Shown here in pieces: positions 12,863 through 25,034 of a DNA stretch of 64,000 nt (its first letter is position 1; each line of letters starts with the position of its first letter). The position numbers and the translations under genes were made by a program. The stretch spans positions 395,001 through 459,000 of the forward strand of contig JAJTWR010000248.1 of the NCBI GenBank assembly GCA_021613335.1. Reading direction: 5' to 3'. Source of the DNA: Whitmania pigra (Eukaryota; Annelida; Clitellata; Hirudinida; Haemopidae). The notes under the pieces are model-generated. The model worked only from the letters and a program-made list of their open reading frames with translations. It was not told the origin of the DNA and did no database searches.

Positions 12863-13583
12863 TCATTTCCTTAGTGTTTCTTCATTTTATTACTTTGTTT
12901 TACTTGTCTCACTGATTATCATCACCGTCATCATCATCATCGCTATCGTCGTCATCATGATCATCGTCATCATACCTGCTCATTACCATGATTATTGGAA
13001 AAGAGACATAAACTGTTCGTTGAATTTAAATAAAATTAAGATAAAATTTTTAATAAAATTTCAAATACGTTTTATATTTTATCTTTTTAACAACTTATTT
13101 GGAGTTCATTGCGATTTTCGATATATTTGAAAATGAAAAAAAAAATTATTTAAAAATTATCAGGAAAACAACTATTTTGTTCCTCAATTTCCGAAACAAT
13201 TTCCTCCACTGGAGTATGTCTTGCCGGCTCTACGCCCCCATTGAATACGTGTTGGAGAAAATACATCCATTCATCCATCCATCCATCTCCTAATCCATAC
13301 ATTCATTCACCTATCTATCCATGCTTCCGTAACTGTACTGATTATATTTTAATAGCTTTCAAACTTCTTTTCAATCGTCGTCGTCACCATCCTCATCATC
13401 ATTATCATACTTCTCTCCAATTACTGACTAAGACAACTCCCCACTTTCATTCGTTCCCCAATTTACCGTCTACCCACGCACACTTACTCTCCTCACTCGG
13501 TCGACGTAACGTAACATAAAACTCTTTCTGGGAATTCCCGAACTGGGAATTCCCACCCTAGACTCATCTCGACAATATACGTG

Positions 13584-13691
13584 ATGGCAGCTCGACTGAA
13601 TTATCTCGTCTTAAATAGCAGAGCCGAGCGACAGGCGACGACCGAAGCCGCTGTCGCCGATGAAGCTCCTGTCGTCGAGACTCGCAAATGA
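13584..13691 (+). CDS. Short open frame of 35 aa, possible smORF
   Basis: ATG-initiated frame with composition unlike the AT-rich surroundings: Ala/Glu-rich, with RAERQATTEAAVADEAPVV followed by a TGA. No signal peptide or membrane segment. No homologue recognised. Its length makes chance occurrence quite possible. Confidence 0.15.
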   Translation: MAARLNYLVLNSRAERQATTEAAVADEAPVVETRK

Positions 13692-13863
13692 TGCTGATGA
13701 AAATGAAGCTGGTGAGGATAAGTTGAAAATGAATTTTAAATGAATAAAAATAATGAATTGATAAGTTGAAAATGAATTTTAAACTTATAATTACAACAAT
13801 AAGTCACAATTAGGTATTTTTTTAAGGTTTTTTTTTATAGCTTATTGAATCAGACAAACAAGC

Positions 13864-13926
13864 ATGTTATATATATATATATATGCAATATATATGTTAT
13901 ATAATATGCAATATATATGTTATATA
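13864..13926. repeat. (AT)n and 21-bp ATGCAATATATATGTTATAT repeat
   Basis: Dinucleotide AT run followed by two copies of a GCAATATATATGTTATATA unit. Confidence 0.8.
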
Positions 13927-14484
13927 CAAAAAGAAAAACAAAAAGCCCAATCACTGAATTGAATTCAAAGAAACTCAAAGGGAGCCTTAATGAAGCACAC
14001 GCTTCCGCTGTCGGACTGGCCATGTAAGTCGCTAAGTACAAAAATCATAAGCTATTCTTCTTATTCTCTTCCACTCAGTAAATATTGTTTGCGCGACTTT
14101 TTGAATAATAAATAAAGTAATTTGAAAGGACATGTGCGTAATTGAATTAGATCTTTGATGGATGAAGGTAGGGAATAGTAAAGTCTTGGGCCATAACATT
14201 GAATTGAGAATAATTTGGCGCTGGACTTAGAAAAAGAAGGACTTTATTCATGTGCATTAGGTAGAAAATGTGAAGGATTGTTGTAGTTATTGCTTGATTT
14301 TAAAAAAAACTGAAAATATTTTGGGAAAAGAGTTGAAATCATATGAAGACGTGGAAAGAGCAATTTTAAAATTACGAATTTGCGATATATTTAACAGACC
14401 TGTTAGTCAGTTATGATTGTATAGTTATGAGAAAGTAATTAAAAGAAATTATAGTATAATGGTCATAAATAAAAAATTTGGATG

Positions 14485-14595
14485 AAGCATGTGCCGTAAT
14501 CACGTGAAATTGGCAAACTTTATAGTTTTCACAATCTAAAGGTTCATAGTTCAAATCCTGAGGCTAGTCTTGCATCACATCCTAAAAAGATAGAT
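14485..14595 (+). mobile_element. Degenerate tRNA-derived SINE
   Basis: Contains an A-box-like stretch (CACGTGAAATTGGCAAAC) and a B-box-like GGTTCATAGTTCAAATCCTG, followed by a short unique tail. No target duplication identified. Confidence 0.35.
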
Positions 14596-14681
14596 AGGAG
14601 TAATTAATTAACTACATTATTGTTATTATTACATTAATAAATATCACATTATTCATTGTTTACTTTTTGTACTCTTTAGAA

Positions 14682-14825
14682 TCAATATCCTTCCAATTGC
14701 ACAACAACGACCGCTTTAACCGCCTTGGCGACTGTCGCCAGTGTGGTAGCGTCGAGATCAACTTCCTCGTCTGATATGAGGGATGTGTCGGTCGACCAGA
14801 CGTAGAGGCAATGTCGAAAGTTGCT
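14682..14825 (-). CDS. Possible terminal exon of an unidentified gene
   Basis: After a possible acceptor (ttag) the minus strand reads about 46 residues without a stop, including VWSTDTSLISDEEVDLDATT and ending VQLEGY, then TGA. The patch is GC-richer than its flanks and has balanced codon use. I see no convincing exon upstream on the same strand and no recognised family. It could equally be a chance frame in a unique GC-rich patch. Confidence 0.2.
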   Translation of the reverse strand, partial: SNFRHCLYVWSTDTSLISDEEVDLDATTLATVAKAVKAVVVVQLEGY

Positions 14826-15893
14826 AATACATCTGGCTTAAAGTAATTTATGTCATCTGCTTATTTCCCGCTCCCTTTTTTCCATAAAAAATCCCATTCG
14901 GCATCCGTTTAATATTCTCGGCTTTGTTGCCTCGACCGTCATCGTCATCATAGTCATCATCGTCGTCGTCAACTTGATTGGAATGAGATTAATCAGCGAT
15001 TTAATTCAGAATTTATAATCTCGAAAGTTAATCGTTAGTAGGATATTAATTCGCTAATCCAGTTATATTATTAGGTTAACACAAAAGTTAACCCAGTTAT
15101 ATATTACTCTATCAAAAGTTAATCATGAGTTATATATTAATTCGTTAACTCAAAAGTTCATCAGCTTTACATTATTTAATTACGTTTAATTGTCTTAATT
15201 CAAATATTAACTCGAGAACTGCGAAAACTCATTTAATTGGACAACGAACGAAATTCCTGTCAAGTCTTCCATGGCCAAGAATGTTCGATTTATTAGCGAT
15301 TTAGAGTCCTATTTCCTTATCCGGGCATTCTTGTAGCTGCCTGGGGACGGAGGTATATCCATCCATCTGTCCATGGACCCTCTTAAGTGTCTGAAAAGAT
15401 AATTTACAGGCGAGGCTGTTAGATTCATTCAGGCGTAACGTCCTACAAGATCCTGGAAAAAATATAATCTGGAGAGGCGAAGAAAAATGAGCGCACTCGG
15501 AAAAAAATGTCAAAATAAGAATGTTTGATTCGGTTTGTTGTATATGATTTTACTTGATTTTTTTATCAATATTACGATTTATTATTTTCTTTGAACGATG
15601 AACTGTCAAGGAACAAATCTGGGAGATTCGGCGGTGATTTCTGAAGCCTTAAGCCTCCTTAAGACGGATGTTGCAAAGCCAAGCTTTTATTCTTCGTATT
15701 TTTGCATCTTGAATGAAATAAGATTTATTACGACGTTTTTGGTGCTAATTTAATTTTTAAGGTGAAGTTAATAATTTAAGAGCATTTTGTTAAACTAGTG
15801 AAGTTGGTTTTAAGCATCTAAAAACATAAACAAGCAACATGTGATACGACGATTCTCAGCGATAAACACTGCAATTGAATTAACTTCTAGAGA
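14826..15893. other. Upstream region of ARSB
   Basis: 15030-15160 contains diverged tandem copies of an AAAGTTAAT…AGTTATATATTA unit of about 45 bp. The ARSB promoter should lie in the last few hundred bases, but I see no clear TATA or initiator. Confidence 0.4.
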
Positions 15894-18800
15894 ATGAATG
15901 TCATACATTCAATGCTTGCATTTCTGATTTATTCATTCTGTCAAGCTCCTGCATCGGCGGCAGAGATTCCCAAAAGACCTCATATTGTATTCATTTTGGC
16001 AGACGACTTGGGCCATGCCGATGTGGGTTATCGTGGCGTGTCTAAACTGAAAACTCCCAACATCGACAATCTGGCACGTGAAGGTGTAAAATTGGAGAAC
16101 TATTACGTCCAGCCTCTTTGCTCTCCTACAAGAAGTCAGTTGCTTACCGGAAGGTACCAGGTTGGTTTGCTGTGAATTATTGAAAACAATTTATCTCTCA
16201 TTGCGTTACTGATTGGATTAAGTTATTAAGACATTTCAATCGAGGACACCAAATAGTTAAACAGTTCTAAATAAACCTGTTGGAATTGTGCATTTAATTA
16301 TTTTTTACAAACTCCATGACTCTATCAACAGCTACAGAAAAGCACTTTTTGTCAAACCTAGTCTGATGAGCACCGGGAATTTACAATGTCGAACGAGTCA
16401 TTAGCAGTTCTGACTATTTCTTTATCCGAAGTCGAACGACACTTTTTGATTTATATACGTCGATAAATCGTTCGGTTTTATTCCCTAACAAATACAAATT
16501 CTACGTTTTTATTTACAACTCTACAGTTTTCACATTCATCCGAATAATCCCTAATAATAATATGCTCTCTAGAAGCTAAGATGATATATATTAAATTGTG
16601 GTGATATTTGTAAGCCTCTTAAGAAATTCTCTGCTCCTATCTCCTAAGAGCAGATTGGCTTCCAATAATAAGTCATGCAAACTGGAATTCTAAAGAATGA
16701 CAAATAAAAAAATCAACATTATATTGTGATGTTTCATGTTGTGTTGTGTTGTTCTATGCTGTCCTGTACTATATTGTACTGCATTGTATTGCATTGTGTT
16801 GTGATGCATTGTATTTTATTGTAGATTGTGTTCAAATTGCTGGTGATACTACATCAAGGTTTAAGTGATGATTTTAGTTAATGTTGACATTTATTGTTGG
16901 CACATGTTGGATGTTGGCATTTAGAAACATTGCCTCATAAAAATTCAAAGACCTGTTGCATTCTTGTTTCAGCCATTTTGTTCCAGCAAACTATTTCACA
17001 TATAAGAGAACAGGTGAATGGATGGATGGATGGATGAATGAATGAATGAATGAATGAATGAATGATGAATGAATGAATGAATGAATGAATGAATGAATGA
17101 ATGAATGAATGAATGAATGAATGCTGAATGAATGAATGAATGAATGAATGAATGAATGATGAATGAATGAATGAATGAATGAATGAATGAATGAATGAAT
17201 GAATGAATGAATGAAGAATGAATGAATGAATGAATGAATGAATGAATGAATGAATGAATGAATGAATGAATGACTGAATGAATGAATGAATGAATGAATG
17301 AATGAATGAATGAATGAATGAATGAATGAATGAATGATGAATGAATGAATGATGAATGAATGAATGATGAATGAATGAATGAATGAATGAATGAATGAAT
17401 GAATGAATGAATGATGGATGGTTAGATGGATGGATGTATGGATAGATTGATTGATGGGTTAGTTGATTGAATTATTGTTCACTCACAACTAAGGTGATGA
17501 ACTCAGGTGAGTTCAGGTGAACATTCACATTAAATCAACAAGGAGTCACACATACTTCCATCATATTCATTCCTCCAAAGTTCCATCCATCTCTGCATAT
17601 GTCCATCTTCTATATCCTTTGTCCATTCATTCATTCATCTTTACATTCATGCATGAATGAATTAATCACCCTATCTTCAATCCACCATCAATCCATATGT
17701 CCATCTTCTATATCCTTTGTCCATTCATTCATTCATCTTTACATTCATGCATGAATGAATTAATCACCCTATCTTCAATCCACCATCAATCCATTCATCC
17801 ATTCTTTCTATCTAGATCCACACCGGTCTCCAGCACTCCTTGATCTCACCATGCCAAAACAATTCCATCCCCATAGACCGACCCACCCTCGCCTCGGTCC
17901 TCGGGCAGTTCAACTATTCCACGCACATGGTGGGAAAGTGGCATCTCGGACTCTACAAGAAGAGTGTCTGGCCCCAGTCTATGGGATTTCAAACGTTTTT
18001 TGGTATTTTATAAAATTATTGCATTATCGATATTATTATCAATATTACTATTATTATTATTATTATTATTATTCATTAATTAATGATTTTATGAACAAAT
18101 CAACGTAGCTTTTCAAAAGCTCTCAAAAGCTATGGTAACTAGACATACTAAACTTATAAATACTATTACTATTACTCTATGCATGAGTACTAATCTATCT
18201 TGCATTTCTTGCATGGTCCCTTTCTTGTATTTATCAGTTTTTGAAATGAACTGGTAAAACCTCCTGATTGGATGACCCTGGTTCAAATCCCAATCCTGGA
18301 ATCAATGAAAAGATTCTCACCTACCCGCCCATTTACCAGCCAAGAACCACGGCTGCCAAGGGAGGAGGGGCAGATGCCCTCCGACCTGCCCTAGTTTTAA
18401 AATATTAAAACATTACAATTGTGCCAGTTTGTTAGCTTTTCCACTATTAAATTGACATAACATAGTTATAGGATATAATCCCTTAGGAGCGTATTATCCC
18501 GTGGCCGCTCTATCTAGGGTCCGAAATTTCTGTCGGCTCCCCCGACCACGACGGGCTGTTCCGAAATGATAGGATGCTTTCAGACCGAGAGTCCATCCGG
18601 TCGAGACTGCCTTAGCTTTTGAGAATAGTTCAATATAAATGATGGAGTGCAACCGATGCAGTCCTAAGTCATCGGACATAAATACACCGTTATGCTCCTC
18701 GGCCGACGGAAACCATCAACTTTTCCGTGCGCTCCAAGCACGTGCTCTAGACCACGTGAGTCGTAACCTAGGAACAGTCGTTTCTTAAGTGTCCATCGAT

Positions 18801-21800
18801 CAGGTGCATTCATATAGCGTCACTTTTAACGAGTTCGTCGACGATGAGTCCGTCCAGTAAAGGGCCAATTACTTCTGACAGGGGTTGGGCCTACGTCAAA
18901 AGTAATAACGTGATGGAATGCGAGTGAAAGAGACATGGCTAATTTTGGCCTTTACAAGGATTTCACGAAATGGGCCCATGATGTTTGACCCTTCTCCTGT
19001 GTTTTTGAAGGACATAAACTCGCCAAAGTTATATTTAGAATCAATCAAAGGGTCATTCTAGCAGACGACATCTGATGTTTATCATTTTTATATACATATT
19101 TATCGTAAATATCGATCATGAATGGATTTAATAATAATCTCCAGAATTTAAAAACAAAATTTTCTACCATTTGTTTGAACCGATATTCTGCTCAAGAATA
19201 TTGTAGTGTGTGTGTTCAGACAACAGGAATTGTTTTTTTTTAACATTTTTGACATGCAATTATGACGTCACTGCTCATCAAAGCGTGTACGTCATTTGCT
19301 CATGTCATCCACTAACGAATGACAGTCTCGCGGAGGGGGCACCGGTTGAAACTAATACGACGCCCGGTTGGCTCCGGTGCAGAATGACGACCATGGAAAA
19401 AGAAAGTTGCCGTTATAAATTACGGCATTAGGAATTCGGGATTAGAATCCGCCGGACTAATTTGTCGCGACCCGGCACGTCTCGGCCTCACGGAGTTGCA
19501 TGGAAGATAGAAACATATTTCATTTTCAATGGGGCTTTAATGGATTAAGGACCGGTTGGGCATCTCAGGAGGGTTCGATGTTCGCGGGGGTCGGTCGAGA
19601 TTGACGCGGACCTGACCGGAAAATTGATAAAAATTATGCGCATATAATATATCATTCGTGATGAGTGGCTTGTTTTGATTTGCATTAATGATTACTTGGT
19701 CCAAGTGGATTGTGAAAATGTTGTAATAATTGCGTTGTAAATGTCTGGCATTTAGTTTAAATTACGCTTTGAGGTGTTCAACTACACAAAATCTATTTGG
19801 AACAGCATTTCAGCCATCCTTAGGAATGTTGCAAACCATTACTTAAAAAATCTCCAACCTAGACGATTGCGCAATGGTATCAAACTCTGAGATTAACAAG
19901 TACACAAGTTTCTGTGTAGAGTGAGATGCAATGATTTTTCAGACTACACCATTTCATGGAATGTTAAAGTCAAGTGCTCCTTCAATAATCCATAAGAAAT
20001 TAAGAAATTTGGTCAGAGCCTTTATTAGACTGCACTCAGGCTTTGCAAACCAGAGGCGATTAGGGGGAGGGGTGGGTTAGATGGGCAACATCTCGCCCCT
20101 GAATTACCTCTCCCCTGATCTTGGGCCAGGAACAACAAAAGATCATCTCTTCATGTTTTGCGAGGGTTTGCCTTCTGAAAAAAGCTGGAATGGTGACTAT
20201 GCTCCAGACGCCATTAGCTTTGAAATGAAGGAATTATTATCCAGATCTTCTAGAAGATTCTCAACTACAGAAGCAGTTATTGCCGTCACATCTGGCATCA
20301 ACTCGAACGCTCTGGGCAGGCTTTGAAGCCTCTATTAAGACTCGATAAGAACATCAGAACATCCCCCAGTGTGCGGCTTAAAGATTTCGTTTCAAGGATT
20401 TTTGCCCGAAGCCTTCTTTTAATTTCTAGGGATTGGTTTCAGTTTTTATATGATATTAATATGATATTAACAATAGTTAATAATAATAATAATTTAATAT
20501 TAAAAAATCATTTTATGTGATATTTCACACCATACTTCGTGACCTGCACCTGACTGAAGTGGTTGGATTAATTGGGTCGGAGCATCCAAGACTTATGAAA
20601 AGCTAGAATGAAAAATGAACGCCTTTGACTTTGTACGGATCCGTGAGAGCTTGTCCGGATGTTCTGATATCGTCGTCATCATCCTTATCATCATCGTCGT
20701 CGTCACCACGGTTGCTGAAACGTTAAGAAAGTATTCTCTTTAAACCAGTATTTGTATCTGAGCGATCTTTCTAAAGGGATGTAATTCTTAATTTAAAAAA
20801 TGTGCAATTCTTTGTAATAACACTTCAAAGAAACCTATAAATACAAAGGTTACGGTCAGGGCAAGGTTATCATTTAGATATTACTAATGTTCATTCGTCC
20901 AACTTTAACTTACAATCACTCACCAGGGTACCTAGCAGGCGACGAAGACTACTACACCCACGTCCACTGTTACAATTTCAAGGACAGCAACCTGACCTCT
21001 ACCGACCAGAAGGTCTTGATGTGTGGGAAAGACTTCAGGGAGGGTTTGAAGCGGGTAGCTGATGATTACAACGGAAGGTATTCCACCCACTTGTTTGTAG
21101 AAAAAGCCAAGAGGATCATAAAAGGTCACGCCAAGAAATACGGCCCGAATAATAAGGAGGTCATTATAATATTTTCCATGAATAATAACAAGATCGCTCT
21201 TGAAATAACCCATAAATAATATTTCATAAATATTTAAAAGCTTGTTTATCGTAAATACTTGCTCTAGGCCATTATTAGGGAGTGGCTCTGCTAATGAACA
21301 TCGATGTCGATGTCGTTGTTTACTTTGTGTAGAAAGGACATGAATATTTAAAAAAAGTAATTTGCATGCATTAATATTAATTACACATTCGCAATTATTA
21401 GCATCCGCTCTTCCTCTATCTACCTTTCCAAGCCGTTCACTCCCCACTCCAGGTGCCTGAAAAATACCTGAGCCCGTTTAAAGACATCAAGGACGATAAT
21501 AGAAGGAATTATGCAGGTCTACAAAACTTATTCTGAATGTCATTAACATTTTAATTTCACATCATTGTATCATTAATTTTAATATTAAACTTTTATGTTA
21601 TGTTAATAATAACCACATAACTTAATAACTATAATATTGTAATACTACTTCTTCTGCAGGGCTCCTGTACTGTCTCGATGAGGCCATTGGCAACCTAACC
21701 CACACCCTCAAGAAGCAGAACATGTGGAACGACACGCTCCTTATCTTTTCCACGGACAACGGGGGTCAGATCCTGTACGGGGGTAACAACTACCCTCTAA

Positions 21801-22590
21801 GGGGCTGGAAGTACTCTCTATGGGAAGGAGGTATTAAGGCCGCGGGTTTCATCAACGGACCCGGGTTGAGGGCTTGGAATGAAGGTCGTGGTGGTGTAAA
21901 TACGGCCCTCGTACATGTCACTGACTGGTTTCCGACGCTTATGAAGATGGCCGGAAGTGAGACCATTCCTGATTGGCTGGATGGATTTGATGTTGGGGGA
22001 GCTCTTTTGTGAGTTTGGGTGGCCTTGAGGCAATCTGTTTTTTTTTAATTTAAATTTTGATTTTGTTTTGTTGATTCATGAACTCCAACACAACCAGCGC
22101 AGGGAAACCTAGTCCAAGGTACGAGATAGTGCACAACATTGACCACTTGGCTGACCCTAGAGGTCAGAGGGCAAGCTTCTCCACCCCTTTCGATATCAGG
22201 GTCATGGCTGCTATTAGGTACAAAAACTGGAAATTACTCACTGGTGATCCTGGTTAGTCGACCGGAACTTTATTGGAAAAGCTCATTTCTGATTCTGACT
22301 CTTCCTATCCACAAGGAAACGGAAGCTGGATTGCACCACCAGAAAGAGAGGGCGAAACAAACTCGACTTCGGACCCTGACCCCGGGTCAAAGAATATGTG
22401 GCTCTTTGACCTTAGCGTCGATCCAACCGAATCGCATGACCTTTCTGGTCGCAGGCGTGACCTCGTTGGCTTTCTTCTAGACAGGCTGGCCTATTATAAT
22501 TCGACCAGGGTTCAGGAAAGATACCCTCCCGATGATCCGAGGTGTGACCCGAAATTCTACGGGGGGTATTGGACTGACTGGATGATGTGA
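15894..22590 (+). CDS. ARSB: Arylsulfatase B-like lysosomal sulfatase, complete, 7 exons
   Basis: Predicted sulfatase that hydrolyses sulfate esters of glycosaminoglycans in the lysosome. Coding exons: 15894-16160, 17816-18002, 20927-21159, 21402-21516, 21660-22008, 22098-22252, 22316-22590. Phases agree throughout and give about 526 aa, close to the vertebrate enzyme. An N-terminal hydrophobic signal peptide (residues 1-23) precedes [10 protein letters not shown], whose Asp pair should bind the metal. The formylglycine motif C-S-P-T-R has Cys76 as the catalytic residue. GKWHLG lies at residues 129-134 in exon 2. Exon 5 carries STDNGGQ and [13 protein letters not shown], the remaining metal and sulfate-binding segments. 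Exon 6 has EIVHNID and exon 7 has DPRCDPK near the C terminus, both typical of the ARSB branch. The exon 3 donor (GAG|gtcatt) is atypical and the least certain junction. Intron 2 is about 2.9 kb; intron 6 is only 63 bp. ARSI/ARSJ paralogues are the alternative assignment. Confidence 0.94.
17015..17425. repeat. (GAAT)n microsatellite in ARSB intron 1
   Basis: About 400 bp of GAAT units with several GATGAAT and GAAGAAT slips, flanked by GGAT repeats. Confidence 0.95.
17596..17793. repeat. 98-bp tandem duplication in ARSB intron 1
   Basis: CATATGTCCATCTTCTATAT starts at 17596 and again at 17694. The copies are essentially identical across 98 bp, so the duplication is recent. The second copy ends just before exon 2 (17816). 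Confidence 0.9.
18236..18395 (+). mobile_element. Degenerate tRNA-derived SINE in ARSB intron 2
   Basis: A-box-like AATGAACTGGTAAAACCTCC, then B-box-like CCTGGTTCAAATCCCAATCC, then a GC-richer tail (GGAGGAGGGGCAGATGCCC). This order resembles tRNA-derived SINEs, but the copy is diverged. Confidence 0.4.
18480..19020. other. GC-rich unique stretch in ARSB intron 2
   Basis: About 540 bp with many CpGs and no convincing reading frame. It differs in composition from the AT-rich intron around it. A second similar stretch follows at 19300-19620. Confidence 0.4.
19300..19620. other. Second GC-rich stretch in ARSB intron 2
   Basis: CpG-rich, with CACCGGTTGAAAC, GTCGCGACCCGGCACGTC and GGACCGGTTGGGC among its motifs. 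No splice-bounded coding frame seen. Candidate intronic enhancer, old transposon or unannotated exon. Confidence 0.35.
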
Positions 22591-25034
22591 TGAACTGATA
22601 TTAGAATTCATTTACACTTATGAACTTATACATATTTTAATCATTTTGAAAACTTTTTTATTTTTATAACCAGATTTTTTATATGGAGTCTGATATTTGA
22701 AAATGCTAAAATAAGACTTGTCTTGATTTTTTGGGTAAAACCCGAATGATTAGATTTTGTTTGTCAGCGCTTATTGTCGCACCACAGCAAAGGCGTTGAC
22801 AGCAATAACCACGCTAATAACACCGATGATGGTGATGATGATGATGGTTATGGTGATAACAACAAAATGTATGAAATGTAACGTATGAAATGTAATGTCT
22901 GAATTGTAACTTATTGTAATGTTTGTAATGTGTGAAATTTAAAAATGTCATAATATAAACTGTAAATAGAGACATTAAATGTTTGTCTGGACCTCGGCTT
23001 GTGTTCAAGGTCCAAATAGATTTAAATACCGGCCGGTTAATCGATGACGTCATGATTTTTACAATTTTTTTGTTTCCGAAGAAATTTATTTTTTTAGATA
23101 AATTCATCGTTATTTTTAGGAATCATCTTGAATGTTTTCGATCTACCGATATGAGTCTCTCAATCTACTCACTCGAACACCTCAATCTGAGACAACATCT
23201 GACCTCGAAACATCGTAAGCCACCGATTTATACGTTGTCTTGGACAAGGGTCTATCGCATGGTTCCTGCTTGAAAAGGGGCCTCAAAAAAATCTAGAAAA
23301 TTTAGATTAACCGAGAAGCTTTGTGGAGCGGGTTTCAAAGACCTGAGCTTTTTGACGTAACCTGGTTGCTTGTTGCTCACCGAAAAAAACGTGGGGATTT
23401 TTAATGTTTGTGAGTGGCCCGGGCGGCCTCAAAGATCTGAATACTTGTGGCTTGAAAAGTCGAAAAAATTCTCATTGTTATCGATTCGTCATCGGGCTTC
23501 AATTCGTACCACTCGATCATAGTCAGCGAGATTACTTTAGAATTTTTAAAATGATGACATTGTCGGCTTATGCTGGGATGTGAGCATTATGCAGACATGG
23601 TAGGTGCTTTCTTGTTGACGTTGTTTTGAAGACAACAACAACAGTAAACACTGGTGCATGAAGTATTAATGAATGAATATGGTTGTTCACTATTGTCGTT
23701 CTTTTGTCACTTTTAGTGGTCGAGGAAAGGCGAAATCTCAGCAATTTCATCATAAATTAATTCTCAAAGATTAACAACTTAATGCACAATTTAGCAGAAT
23801 ATTTATTAGTTTCATAGTCGAATAAATCTTCCAAAAGCGAAGATAGACGCCTTTAGATATTACCGTTGGACAAAAAATAAATAATAGAAAAATAATTAGT
23901 AGAAATTGCTCGTGAATTTATGCGAATGCCAGTCGTAAAGGCTACTTTATCAATTTGGACTCTAGAGTTCAAATCCTAACTCTTAAACGTGGCTCTACAT
24001 TCCTGACAATCATGACACTCTCTGTGCAGACTCAGAGCGACGTTAGGTTGCATCCAGGGAAGGTATTTTAGTTGTTTTAAGATGCAGACTTCAATCAAAT
24101 TTTAAACGAAATCTTTCGAAGGCATTCTTCCTGTTCAGTCCCAAAACACAACGTCCCTGGTGGCACTAAAAAAATTCACAAACGTAGTTTTGTTGATCTG
24201 CCTTTTCATAACATGAAATATATATTTGGACTAAACTAGTTAAGCTAGCTGCCAAAAATAAGTCAAAAATAAAAAATAAATTCCCCTCCCGAATTATTCG
24301 TAAATCGCCGTATCATGAACGCTTTTGTTCCGACTGACGAGACTGGTGCCAATCTCAGAAACGAAAATAGCTCATTCAAGTTAGCAGACTGTGCACTTGT
24401 GTTTATTGAACAAATTGAATAATATATAAATGTACAACCGCGATTAATTTCAGTATAAACAAAATGTTTACTGATGTACGGAACACTTGAGGTCAATTTA
24501 TGTGAGGTTTCAAGCGGTTATGTGGTGATGCCTTTAACTGAACGCATTACAATTTTTTTATTAGTTTCGTGATTGCCACAACCACACAAACGTAATACGT
24601 TTCGCCGAATGATCAAGTAAGTTTAAAAAATATGTTGACAAATCCAAAAATGTGAAATTTAGTTTATCTAAGATCGTCTTAGAACCCAATTGTGCCAGAT
24701 TTCCTAAATCATCTCATCATGAAATGATTTCCTAAAACTCTCATCATGAGAGAATCAAGTTTTCAAGCAGAAATCAATCAAACACCCAAAATAAAATAAT
24801 TATCATCAGCATCAAATTGACAAATTACCATGCTGCGGCTATGATGCCACAGATCTTAAAAGAAATTAAGTCCACTTTATCTTAAAATATGATCGTACAT
24901 ACAGTATATGTCATATACCAACAAATTAATTAAATCATAGAATTTTTATATTTTTTATGTACATGAGAATATCGAATACTCAAATTCACCACATCGAGAC
25001 AAGGTTACCGCGGACCGAACTCGGTTGCATTGCC
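22591..25034. other. Intergenic DNA between ARSB and the mucin-like gene
   Basis: Holds the ARSB 3' UTR at its left and one degenerate SINE (23920-24065). Otherwise mixed-composition, low-repeat DNA with no convincing frame. Confidence 0.5.
23920..24065 (+). mobile_element. Degenerate tRNA-derived SINE
   Basis: A-box-like CCAGTCGTAAAGGC, B-box-like AGAGTTCAAATCCTAACTC and a tail with GACTCAGAGCGACGTTAGG. Lies between ARSB and the mucin-like gene. Only weakly supported. Confidence 0.35.

Larger units (their letters stand above)
12863..14480. other. Intergenic DNA with small repeats and one smORF
   Basis: ATC/GTC runs (12925-12975), CATC traces (13265-13290), the 35-aa frame at 13584 and an AT repeat at 13864. 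No larger gene seen. Confidence 0.5.

Noticed and set aside
16355..16400. Hammerhead ribozyme starting CTGATGAG
   Set aside because: The conserved downstream GAAAC is missing (CGAACG instead) and the helices do not form. A similar look at 18840-18860 (GATGAGTCCGTCC) lacks the CTGATGA core.
20081..20520. Open frames in ARSB intron 2
   Set aside because: No splice-bounded fit to the sulfatase and no recognisable family; probably chance frames in mixed-composition DNA.
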